The notes under the pieces are model-generated. The model was not told the DNA's origin and ran no database searches. It worked only from the letters and a program-made list of their open reading frames with translations. A stretch of 64,000 nt of DNA, taken from contig NC_092334.1 in the NCBI RefSeq assembly GCF_046630445.1, positions 104,169,501 through 104,233,500 of the forward strand, in the 5' to 3' direction. The translations under genes were made by a program, and so were the position numbers. Origin of the DNA: Rutidosis leptorrhynchoides. Its lineage: Eukaryota > Streptophyta > Magnoliopsida > Asterales > Asteraceae. How positions within the stretch are numbered: position 1 is the stretch's first letter; every line of letters begins with the position of its first letter. Shown here one piece after another: positions 34,958 through 45,772 of the stretch.

Positions 34958-35791
34958 GGGCCGTTTGTTGTAGTTGCGATTGATGTTGCGATTGTTGGGA
35001 TAATTGTTGCGATTATTGTTGTAATTGCTGTTGTTGTTGTATTGGTGATTCTTATCACCGTTTTCCTCCCACTTTCTTTTGACTTGCTTCAAATTGGCCT
35101 CTTTAGCAGTCTGTTCTTTAATTCTTTCTTCAATCTGGTTCACTAGTTTGTGAGCCATTCTACATGCCTGTTGTATGGAGGCGGGCTCGTGTGAACTTAT
35201 ATCTTCTTGGATTCTTTCCGGCAATCCTTTCACAAACGCGTCGATCTTCTCTTCCTCATCTTCGAATGCTCCCGGACACAATAGGCACAATTCTGTGAAT
35301 CGTCTTTCGTACGTGGTAATATCAAATCCTTGGGTTCGTAACCCTCTAATTTCTGTCTTGAGCTTATTGACCTCGGTTCTGGGATGGTACTTCTCGTTCA
35401 TCAAGTGCTTGAATGCTGACCACGGTAGTGCGTAAGCATCATCTTGTCCCACTTGCTCTAGATAGGTATTCCACCATGTTAACGCAGAACCTGTGAAGGT
35501 ATGCGTAGCGTACTTCACTTTGTCCTCTTCAGTACACTTACTTATGGCAAACACCGATTCGACCTTCTCGGTCCACCGTTTCAATCCGATCGGTCCTTCG
35601 GTTCCATCAAATTCCAAAGGTTTGCAGGCAGTGAATTCTTTGTAGGTGCATCCTACACGATTTCCTGTACTGCCAGATCCAAGGTTATTGTTGGTATGTA
35701 GCGCAGCCTGTACTGCGGCTATGTTTGAAGCTAGAAAAGTACGGAATTCCTCTTCATTCATATTCACGATGTGTCGAGTAGTCGGTGCCAT
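33875..35791 (-). CDS. Gag-protease of element B, ending at a single in-frame stop
   Basis: The start chosen is ATG at 35791 (MAPTTRHIVNMNEEEF); an in-frame ATG 36 nt upstream gives a less typical N-terminus. The gag core has TYKEFTACKPLEFDGTEG and ALTWWNTY. Zinc knuckles include C-NK-C-KRNG-H-SAVK-C and C-YK-C-GKPD-H-IIRN-C. A long Asn run encoded by a (GTT)n tract as seen on the plus strand (about 34858-35050) links gag to the knuckles. The aspartic protease active site is LFDSGADRSYM. The frame ends KELQS-TAA, where related elements continue with a Gln, so a CAA-to-TAA change is the simplest reading. Downstream pol is in the same frame. Confidence 0.9.
34858..34966. repeat. (GTT)n tract encoding poly-Asn in gag of element B
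   Basis: Near-perfect GTT units on the plus strand read as AAC on the coding strand. The antisense poly-Val frame is a shadow. Confidence 0.9.
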
Positions 35792-35929
35792 TTCCTTCAA
35801 AATAGTCAAATGGAACAAGTTAATCATACAGAATATTAAGAGTAGTTAATAGTATTTCGTAGCATAATATGAACTCATTTATAAAAGTTTTTTCTTCATA
35901 TTAGCGTTTTATAAGTTTAAATTCGGGTA

Positions 35930-35944
35930 GTACCTACCCGTTAA
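35930..35944 (-). other. Second copy of the element B polypurine-tract sequence, upstream of gag
   Basis: TTAACGGGTAGGTAC on the minus strand is identical over 15 bp to the sequence adjoining the 3' LTR (31158-31172). It lies between gag and the F-box ORF and, together with CTACCCG, forms a short palindrome. Confidence 0.7.
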
Positions 35945-36132
35945 GTTCATACTTAGTAGCTAATATACAATTCAACTACTACAATTCTATATGAAAAACT
36001 GATTATAATAATATTTCGCGTTCAAACTTTTACACAATATTTTACAAACTTACAATACCGCTTATATTTCATATTGCATGAAATATAGCACACAATAAAT
36101 TTGATACAAGATGGTTGTGAAGATAATTCTAG

Positions 36133-36816
36133 CTAGTACACAAGTCGTTCAGCAAAGGCAATAAAGACACGTAATTCATACGTCCAGAAACAAGTCATGC
36201 ATTCTGGTTTTACTAGGATTACTTCCCATCCTTGGTCTTGTGGAACATAACCGTTATGGCCGTTGATAAAACAGCGTGTTGTAACGTCGTCAAAGGGATG
36301 AGGGTTACGTAATGTCCAACAGTCCCGTAACAATCTAAAAACTTCATTTCTTACCCCAATTACCGACTCCGTCACTTGTGGGAACGTTTTGTTTAATAGT
36401 TGTAGCCCGATGTTCTTGTTCTCACTTTGGTGAGAAGCGAACATTACTAATCCGTAAGCATAACATGCTTCTTTATGTTGCATGTTAGCCGCTTTTTCTA
36501 ACTCACGAAGTCCTATATTCGGATATACTGAGTCAAAATAATTTCTTAACCCGTTGCGTAAAATAGCATTTGGGTTCCCCGCAATATATGCGTCAAAGTA
36601 AACACATCGTAACTTATGGATTTCCCAATGTGATATCCCCCATCTTTCGAACGAAAGCCTTTTATAAACCAAGGCATTCTTGGAACGTTCTTCGAATGTC
36701 TTACAAACTGATCTCGCCTTAAATAGTTGTGCCGAAGAATTCTGACCGACTCTAGACAAGATTTCATCAATCATGTCTCCGGGTAGGTCTCTTAAAATAT
36801 TGGGTTGTCTATCCAT
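36133..36816 (-). CDS. F-box protein ORF carried in the leader of element B (227 aa)
   Basis: The intact frame starts MDRQPNILRDLPGDMIDEIL. Residues about 8-50 form an F-box (LPGDMIDEILSRVG, then LFKARSVCKTF), the part that binds SKP1 in SCF ubiquitin ligases. The rest resembles plant F-box proteins of the At2g35280/At1g67623 type, including a helical-repeat-like stretch HKEACYAYGLVMFASHQSEN. It lies on the coding strand of the retrotransposon, between the 5' LTR and gag, about 340 bp upstream of the gag start. It has no stop or frameshift, in line with the youth of the element. Capture of a host F-box gene is the likeliest origin. Family assignment is from memory of motifs; function in the element is unknown. 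Confidence 0.8.
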   Translation of the reverse strand: MDRQPNILRDLPGDMIDEILSRVGQNSSAQLFKARSVCKTFEERSKNALVYKRLSFERWGISHWEIHKLRCVYFDAYIAGNPNAILRNGLRNYFDSVYPNIGLRELEKAANMQHKEACYAYGLVMFASHQSENKNIGLQLLNKTFPQVTESVIGVRNEVFRLLRDCWTLRNPHPFDDVTTRCFINGHNGYVPQDQGWEVILVKPECMTCFWTYELRVFIAFAERLVY

Positions 36817-36955
36817 TTTGTGTTTTTATACTGTAAAATAGACAAGAGTTAGATTCATAAAAAAAAAATACTTATTAATACAAGCAATTTTTACATATAT
36901 CATAAAGCATAAGCACACTATATTACATATATTACACCACACGAATACAACTATC

Positions 36956-37570
36956 TTATTCCGACTCGCTTGTTTCTTCTTCTTCGGTTTTGGATCGTTT
37001 TGCCAAGTTTCTAGGGATATATGATGTTCCCCTAATACGAGCCGTCGTTGTCCACATTGGTTTAGAAAAACCTGGTGGTTTAGAGGTTCCCGGGTCATTG
37101 TTACAACTTAAGGACTTCGGGGGTTTACGATACATATAAAGTTCATCGGGGTTGGAATTAGATTTCTCTATTTTTATGCCCTTTCCTTTATTATTTTCTT
37201 TTGCCTTTTTAAATTCAATTGGGGTAATTTCTATAACATCATCGGAATTCTCGTCGGAATCCGATTCATCGGAGAATTGGTAATCCTCCCAATATTTTGC
37301 TTCCTTGGCGGAAACACCATTGACCATAATTAACCTTGGTCGGTTGGTTGAGGATTTTCTTTTACTTAACAGTTTTATTATTTCCCCCACCGGTTCTATT
37401 TCTTCATCCGGTTCCGATTCTTCTTCCGGTTCTGATTCTTCTTCCGGTTCCGACTCTTCTTCCGGTTCCTCTTCGGGAACTTGTGAATCAGTCCACGAAT
37501 CATTCCAATTTACATTTGACTCTTCATTATTATTAGGTGAGTCAATGGGACTTGTTCTAGAGGTAGACAT
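36956..37570 (-). CDS. Acidic ORF carried in the leader of element B (204 aa)
   Basis: The intact frame starts MSTSRTSPIDSPNNNEESN. It holds three to four tandem EEESEP units near residues 33-55, basic patches (LLSKRKSSTNRPRL and KKAKENNKGKGIKIEK) and an acidic end EEEETSESE. No known domain was recognised. It is the first ORF after the 5' LTR on the sense strand, about 140 bp upstream of the F-box ORF. Element A has an unrelated-looking acidic ORF in the same position. It could be a nuclear or nucleic-acid-associated protein by composition, but that is only inference. Confidence 0.6.
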   Translation of the reverse strand: MSTSRTSPIDSPNNNEESNVNWNDSWTDSQVPEEEPEEESEPEEESEPEEESEPDEEIEPVGEIIKLLSKRKSSTNRPRLIMVNGVSAKEAKYWEDYQFSDESDSDENSDDVIEITPIEFKKAKENNKGKGIKIEKSNSNPDELYMYRKPPKSLSCNNDPGTSKPPGFSKPMWTTTARIRGTSYIPRNLAKRSKTEEEETSESE

Positions 37571-37779
37571 CTATCACATAATATCAAACGCGTTAAGAGA
37601 TTAATATATCACATAGTATTCACATGTTAAAAATATATAGTTTCCAACAAAATTTGTTAAGCAATCATTTTTCAAGTAAACACGGTCGAAGTCCAGACTC
37701 ACTAATGCATCCTAACAAACTCGATAAGACACACTAATGCAAAATTCTGGTTCTCTAAGACCAACGCTCGGATACCAAC

Positions 37780-40700
37780 TGAAATGTCCCGTTCTTATTG
37801 ATTAAAAACGTTCCATATTAATTGATTTCGTTGCGAGATTTTGACCTCTATATGAGACGTTTTTCAAAGACTGCATTCATTTTAAAACAAACCATAACCT
37901 TTATTTCATCAATAAAGGTTTAAAAAGTTTTACGTAGATTATCAAATAATGATAATCTAAAATATCCTGTTTACACACGACCATTACATAATGGTTTATA
38001 ATACAAATATGTTACAACAAAATAAGTTTCTTGAATGCAGTTTTTACACAATATCATACAAGCATGGACTCCAAATCTCGTCCTTATTTAAGTATGCGAC
38101 AGCGGAAGCTCTTAATAATCACCTGAGAATAAACATGCTTAAAACGTCAACAAAAATGTTGGTGAGTTATAGGTTTAACCTATATATATCAAATCATAAT
38201 AATAGACCACAAGATTTCATATTTCAATACACATCCCATACATAGAGATAAAAATCATTCATATGGTGAACACCTGGTAACCGACATTAACAAGATGCAT
38301 ATATAAGAATATCCCCATCATTCCGGGACACCCTTCGGATATGATATAAATTTCGAAGTACTAAAGCATCCGGTACTTTGGATGGGGCTTGTTGGGCCCG
38401 ATAGATCTATCTTTAGGATTCGCGTCAATTAGGGTGTCTGTTCCCTAATTCTTAGATTACCAGACTTAATAAAAAGGGGCATATTCGATTTCGATAATTC
38501 AACCATAGAATGTAGTTTCACGTACTTGTGTCTATTTTGTAAATCATTTATAAAACCTGCATGTATTCTCATCCCAAAAATATTAGATTTTAAAAGTGGG
38601 ACTATAACTCACTTTCACAGATTTTTACTTCTTCGGGAAGTAAGACTTGGCCACTGGTTGATTCACGAACCTATAACAATATATACATATATATCAAAGT
38701 ATGTTCAAAATATATTCACAACACTTTTAATATATTTTGATGTTTTAAGTTTATTAAGTCAGCTGTCCTCGTTAGTAACCTACAACTAGTTGTCCACAGT
38801 TAGATGTACAGAAATAAATCGATAAATATTATCTTGAATCAATCCACGACCCAGTGTATACGTATCTCAGAATTGATCACAACTCAAACTATATATATTT
38901 TGGAATCAACCTCAACCCTGTATAGCTAACTCCAACATTCACATATAGAGTGTCTATGGTTGTTCCGAAATATATATAGATGTGTCGACATGATAGGTCG
39001 AAACATTGTATACGTGTCTATGGTATCTCAAGATTACATAATATACAATACAAGTTGATTAAGTTATGGTTGGAATAGATTTGTTACCAATTTTCACGTA
39101 GCTAAAATGAGAAAAATTATCCAATCTTGTTTTACCCATAACTTCTTCATTTTAAATCCGTTTTGAGTGAATCAAATTGCTATGGTTTCATATTGAACTC
39201 TATTTTATGAATCTAAACAGAAAAGTATAGGTTTATAGTCGAAAAAATAAGTTACAAGTCATTTTTGTAAAGGTAGTCATTTCAGTCGAAAGAACGACGT
39301 CTAGATGACCATTTTAGAAAACATACTTCCACTTTGAGTTTAACCATAATTTTTGGATATAGTTTCATGTTCATAATAAAAATCATTTTCTCAGAATAAC
39401 AACTTTTAAATCAAAGTTTATCATAGTTTTTAATTAACTAACTCAAAACAGCCCGCGGTGTTACTACGACGGCGTAAATCCGGTTTTACGGTGTTTTTCG
39501 TGTTTCCAGGTTTTAAATCATTAAGTTAGCATATCATATAGATATAGAACATGTGTTTAGTTGATTTTAAAAGTCAAGTTAGAAGGATTAACTTTTATTT
39601 GCGAACAAGTTTAGAATTAACTAAACTATGTTCTAGTGATTACAAGTTTAAACCTTCGAATAAGATAGCTTTATATGTATGAATCGAATGATGTTATGAA
39701 CATCATTACTACCTTAAGTTCCTTGGATAAACCTACTGGAAAATAGAAAAATGGATCTAGCTTCAACGGATCCTTGGATGGCTCGAAGTTCTTGAAGCAG
39801 AATCATGACACGAAAACAAGTTCAAGTAAGATCATCACTTGAAATAAGATTGTTATAGTTATAGAAATTGAACAAAAGTTTGAATATGATTATTACCTTG
39901 TATTAGAATAATAACCTACTGTAAGAAACAAAGATTTCTTGAGGTTGGATGATCACCTTACAAGATTGGAAGTGAGCTAGCAAACTTGAAAGTATTCTTG
40001 ATTTTATGAAACTAGAACTTTTGTAATTTATGAAGAACACTTAGAACTTGAAGATAGAACTTGAGAGAGATCAATTAGATGAAGAAAATTGAAGAATTAA
40101 AGTGTTTGTAGGTGTTTTTGGTCGTTGGTGTATGGATTAGATATAAAGGATATGTAATTTTGTTTTCATGTAAATAAGTCATGAATGATTACTCATATTT
40201 TTGTAATTTTATGAGATATTTCATGCTAGTTGTCAAATGATGGTTCCCACATGTGTTAGGTGACTCACATGGGCTGCTAAGAGCTGATCATTGGAGTGTA
40301 TATACCAATAGTACATACATCTAAAAGCTGTGTATTGTACGAGTACGAATACGGGTGCATACGAGTAGAATTGTTGATGAAACTGAACGAGGATGTAATT
40401 GTAAGCATTTTTGTTAAGTAGAAGTATTTTGATAAGTGTCTTGAAGTCTTTCAAAAGTGTATGAATACATATTAAAACACTACATGTATATACATTTTAA
40501 CTGAGTCGTTAAGTCATCGTTAGTCGTTACATGTAAATGTTGTTTTGAAACCTTTAGGTTAACGATCTTGTTAAATGTTGTTAACCCAATGTTTATAATA
40601 TCAAAAGAGATTTTAAATTATTATATTATCATGATATTATGATGTACGAATATCTCTTAATATGATATATATACATTAAATGTCGTTACAACGATAATCG

Positions 40701-41028
40701 TTACATATATGTCTCGTTTCAAAATCATTAAGTTAGTAGTCTTGTTTTTACATATGTAGTTCATTGTTAATATACTTAATGATATGTTTACTTATCATAA
40801 TATCATGTTAACTATATATATAACCATATATATGTCATCATATAGTTTTTACAAGTTTTAACGTTCGTGAATCACCGGTCAACTTGGGTGGTCAATTGTC
40901 TATATGAAACCTATTTCAATTAATCAAGTCTTAACAAGTTTGATTGCTTAACATGTTGGAAACATTTAATCATGTAAATATCAATCTCAATTAATATATA
41001 TAAACATGGAAAAGTTCGGGTCATTACA
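37780..41028 (-). mobile_element. 5' LTR of element B (right copy)
   Basis: Starts TGAAATGTCCCG on the plus strand and ends GGGTCATTACA. It abuts the primer-binding-site complement at 37766-37777. Confidence 0.95.
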
Positions 41029-43806
41029 GAGTTTCAGATCGATTTAGTGCCAGGAGATGCACCTGTAGCTCGCGCACCTTATCGACTCGCACCTTCCGAA
41101 ATGCAAGAGTTGCAGAGCCAACTACAAGAACTAAGAACTGCTAGACCGTGGATTTATCCAACCAAGTTTCTCGCCTTGGGGCGCACCTGTTTTATTTGTG
41201 AAGAAGAAGGACGGATCATTCCGCATGTGTATCGAATACCGTAAACTCAACAAATTGACGATTAAGAATCGGTATCCTCTTCCTCGAATTGACGATCTTT
41301 TTTATCAACTACAAGGATCGAACGTTTACTCTAAGATCGATTTGCGATCCGGTTATCACCAGTTGAGGGTGAAAGAGAGCGATGTGATGAAGACTGCATT
41401 CAGAACTCGTTATGGTCATTATGAGTTTCTCGTAATGCCATTCGGTTTAACCAACGCACGTGCCGTGTTCATGGATCTCATGAATCGTGTCTGCAAGCCA
41501 TACCTGGATAAGTTCTTTATCGTCTTCATAGACAATATCCTCATCTACTCCAAAAGCGAAGAATAACATGAACAACATCTTCGCCTAGTTTTGGAACTCT
41601 TAAGACAAGAGCAACTTTATGCAAAATTCTCCAAATGTGAGTTTTGGTTGAAAGAAGTCCAATTTCTGGGTCACGTTGTGAGCGATCAAGGTATCAAAGT
41701 TGATCTCGCAAAGATCGAAGCTATCAGCAAGTGGGAAACCCCCACTACTCCAACTTGCATCCGCCAATTTTTAGGCCTCGCCAGTTACTACCGAAGATTT
41801 ATTGAAGGTTTCTCTCTGATTGCGCGTCCTTTGACCGCGCTGACTCACAAAGGGAAGAAGTTCATTTGGGAACCCGAACAAAAATCTGCATTTCAAACCT
41901 TGAAAAAGAAGTTAACCACTGCACCTATCTTATCACTTCCTGAAGGCAGTGACGATTTCGTTGTTTATTGCGATGCTTCGAAAAGTGGTTTTGGTTGTGT
42001 ACTGATGCAACGCACGAAGGTTATCGCTTACGCCTCTCGGCAACTGAAGATTCACGAATGAAATTACACAACGCACGATCTCGAGCTTGGAGACGTTGTC
42101 TTTGCATTAAAACTGTGGAGACACTATATTTATGGAACTAAGAGCACTATTTTCACCGATCATAAAAGCCTCCAACACATCTTTGATCAGAAGCAACTGA
42201 ATATGAGACAGCGTCGATGGATCGAGACACTGAACAACTATGATTGTGAACTTCGTTATCACCCTGGCAAGGCCAATGTTGTAGCTGACGCTTTGAGCCG
42301 AAAAGAGAGGATGGCACCCCTTCGTGTTCGGGCACTGAACATCACCATTCATTCGAACCTCAATAACCAGATCCGAGCAGCCCAAGATGAGGCTCTCAAG
42401 GAGGAGAATATATCTCAGGAACACTTGAACATTCTCGTCTCACGATTCGAGGTTAAGGAGACTGGACTCCGATGCTATGCCGGAAGAATTTTGGTACCTC
42501 GTTATGGGATTTACGGAACCTTATACTAGATGAAGCCCACAAGTCGAGATATTCAATTCATCCAGGAGCCGGTAAAATGTACCACGATCTCAAGGAACAA
42601 TATTGGTGGCCTAATCTTAAGAAGGATGTTGCAACTTATGTTGGTAAGTGTTTGACTTGCTCGAAAGTTAAGGCCGAACATCAGAAGCCTTCTGGGTTAC
42701 TTGAGCAACTGGAAATCCCGCAATGGAAGTGGGAAAGGATAACGATGGATTTCATTACGAAGCTACCAAAGATGGTGGGCGGATACGATACCATCTGGGT
42801 TATCGTTGACCGTCTTACTAAATTTGCACACTTTTTATCCATGAAGGAAACGGATATGATGGAGAGACTCGCTCAACTATACATAAAAGAGGTGGTATCT
42901 CGTCATGGTGTACCCTTATCGATCATCTCAGATCGCGATCCTCGTTTTGCTTCCAGATTTTGGCGTTCTTTGCAAGAAGCCTTGGGAACCCGTCTTGACA
43001 TGAGCACTGCGTATCATCCACAGATCGACGGGAAAAGCGAACGCACAATTCAGACTTTAGAAGACATGTTGCGTGCATGTGTCATTGATTTCGAAAAGGC
43101 TTGGGAAAGGCATTTGCCGCTAGCCGAATTCTCTTACAACAACAGTTATCATTTGAGTATTGATGCCGCACCTTTTGAAGCATTGTATGGCCGCAAGTGC
43201 CAATCTCCTATTTGTTGGGCCAAGGTAGGCGAAACGCAAATCACCGGACCCGAGATAGTCCATGAAACAACTGAGAAGATTGTCCAAATTCAAGCAAGAC
43301 TTAAGACGGCCCATGATCGTCAAAAGAGTTATGCCGACCTTAAACGTAAGGACTTCGAATTCAACGTGGGTGACCGTGTAATATTGAAGGTCGCGCCTTG
43401 GAAAGGTGTGATTCATTTTAGAAAACGTGTGAAGCTCAACCCGCGATACATCGGTCCTTTCGAAATCTTGGAGAGTGTGGGACCCGTTGCTTACCGTTTA
43501 GATCTTCCAACTCAATTGAGCTCAGTTCATCCTACTTTTCATGTATCGAATTTGAAGAAGTGTCTTGCTGAACCGGAACATGTCATACCATTGGAGGAAC
43601 TTACGATTGACGACAAACTCCACTTCGTGGAAGAGCCTGTCGAAATTATGGACCGTGTGGTCAAAACTTTGAAACACAACAAGATTTTGATCGTCCGAGT
43701 ATGATGGAATGCCAAACGAGGACCTGAGTTTACATGGGTACGAGAGGATCAAATGATGCAGAAGTATCCTCACATTTTCCCAGCTCCTCCATCTCCCTCA
43801 GCTTAA
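41029..43806 (+). pseudogene. Pol of element A, resumed after element B; decayed
   Basis: Protein sequence resumes at FQIDLVPGDAPVARAPYRLA. A 7-bp tandem duplication (AAGAACT, 41126-41139) shifts the frame before the reverse transcriptase. Stops lie at 41564-41566 (TAA) and 42059-42061 (TGA), another frameshift is near 42500, and a further TGA is at 43702-43704. Recognisable parts are reverse transcriptase ([13 protein letters not shown], where the second catalytic Asp is replaced by Asn), RNase H ([18 protein letters not shown]) and integrase ([33 protein letters not shown]). The end reads RRGPEFTW-like text and PHIFPAP before the polypurine tract. Not functional. Confidence 0.9.
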
Positions 43807-44624
43807 AATTTCGGGACGAAATTTTCTTTAACAGGTGGGTAATGTAACGACCCTGGTTTTTCCATCTTTTATTAATAATATTTATTATTAATACTTGCGC
43901 TTTAATGAATGTATTTTATTACATTTACTTGTCACCGTGATTGACTTTACATGGCCCGACTCGTCTTTGTGACACACGAACTTTTCATGAATAATATTTC
44001 GAATATTATTTGCATTCATGATTACTTATTATTAATCATTTTTGATTAACTAGTGTTAGTAGTTAATTACTTGGGCTTTATTGGATTAATTGTGACTTAC
44101 TTAGACTTGGACTTTTATTAATGGACTCATGATTAATGGACTTGGAAGCCCACCCTACTCTCTTAATGGATTAATTAGGATCCCATTTTGTTACAAGTAT
44201 TTCATTTAGGCTTAAACTAGTTTAGTTGGTGAATGAAAGACTAGTTACAAGAATACTTACAACACTTTCCCACACCATTTAACCTTATTACCATTTTGAG
44301 CTAAATACATGCAAGTAACTAGTGGACTTTTTCTCTTTTTGGCACCCCTTGGAGCCGTCGATTTTGATGGGTAAAAGAGGGGTTCCATTTTCTTTTTTGT
44401 GATACTTATTTACTAGTATTCCTCATTTTTTTACACACACACTTACTTACACTTTCTTTCTCCAAGCATTTTCTCTCTAACTTTGTAAGTTACAAACCTT
44501 ATTTCTCCTCTCTTTTTCTCTTTGAAACCGAAACATAAACTCACATCATCATCATCATTTGCTTGTTTAAGTTACTTGTTGTTTATTGTTGTTTAATTAT
44601 TTGTTGTTGTTTGTTGTTGTTAAG

Positions 44625-44822
44625 CAGGGACGAATCTTTAGGGTGGCAGGGGTGGGCAGTGGCCCCTCCAAAAATTTGTTCTCTTAGCGTAAATTTTATT
44701 TCCTGGGATGTAAAATATAAATATTTTATATAATAGCCCCTCCAAGATTTTAGAATTTTTCTTATATAAGTTTTTGAAATGATTTTGGCCCTCCCACTAA
44801 AGTCGTTCAAGATCCGTCTCTG
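44625..44822. mobile_element. 198-bp hAT-type MITE in the 3' LTR of element A
   Basis: The termini are CAGGGACGAATC and GATCCGTCTCTG (inverted, two mismatches). The flanking 8-bp duplication is TTGTTAAG / TGGTTAAG with one mismatch. The same position in the 5' LTR (around 22512) has a single uninterrupted TTGTTAAG. Confidence 0.9.
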
Positions 44823-45772
44823 TGGTTAAGAATCAAACTTTCTAGTTTATTCTTCATATCATCTTGTTCATACAAGAACATACAAGAGCTAAGGAGAATC
44901 AAGTTCATAGTTTGATTTCTCCATAAAAATTGTTAAAAGAAAGTTCATGAATTTTAAAATCATACTTGTGTTCATGTTTGTAAACTTAAAGTTTACTTTC
45001 TTAAAAGATCAAAGCCTTGGCTTGAATCTTTCTAAGTATGAACAACCATTAATTTATTACTTGTAGATTAGTTTATTTCTTCATTTCCTTGCACTTTGAA
45101 TTCGTGATTTGTGGTGGTTGGTCAAGTGTTACTAGTTAATCTTGATCTCATACTTCTTGAAACTAAAGTTAACTTTATAAGTTCAAGAACATGGAAGTAT
45201 AACTTTCTAGTTATAACTTCATATACTTATGAAAGATCTAAGTTTCTATAGCTTGTGGTCTACTTATTTTGTTGTAAACAAAATCTTGTAAGCTTATATA
45301 CACTTTACAAGATGAAAATCTAAGTTTCATAACTTATGGTTTCATTAAAGTAAAGATTCAAGTGTTGTAACTTAGGATCTAACTTAAGAACTTTAGATCT
45401 AGACTTTGGGTCTAGGATCTTCAAGATCTAACTAAGAACTATGTTCTACAACTTAAGATCTTGTTTAGTTAGTTAACTTTCAAGTTTATAGCTTTATATT
45501 ACATTTAGAACTCATGAATGTGTCGGATCTAAGATCTTGATGTAACCTTGGTTCATCAAACTACTTACAACACTTAATTGAGTTGTGCTACATATCTTAG
45601 ACATACACTAGTGTTATGATGGTCAAAACTTGGTAAAGATTATGCAAACCCATCAACGAGTTGTACACATGAAGCTACAAGCATCGAGGATGAGAACCGT
45701 GATGAGCATCAAGCACCAAGAACCCACCGGAACACCTTTAGCTACTGTTTCTGGAACTGGTCCAACCACCTG

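Larger units (their letters stand above)
27910..41028 (-). mobile_element. Gypsy element B (13.1 kb, minus strand): young, nearly intact, with two extra ORFs
   Basis: The target duplication GAGTT lies at 27905-27909 and 41029-41033. The LTRs are 27910-31157 and 37780-41028 (3248 and 3249 bp, about 16 differences by hand count). The primer-binding site is TGGTATCCGAGC on the minus strand (complement 37766-37777), and the polypurine tract borders the left LTR (31158-31190). Order on the minus strand is 5' LTR, acidic ORF, F-box ORF, gag-protease, reverse transcriptase-RNase H-integrase with chromodomain-like end, 3' LTR. The target is the pol gene of element A, in opposite orientation. Confidence 0.95.

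Noticed and set aside
34895-35146. Poly-Val open frame on the plus strand
   Set aside because: Antisense shadow of the Asn run in gag of element B.
36826-37098. 90-codon minus-strand frame between the acidic and F-box ORFs
   Set aside because: It overlaps the acidic ORF in another frame, then runs into AT-rich leader with low-complexity residues.
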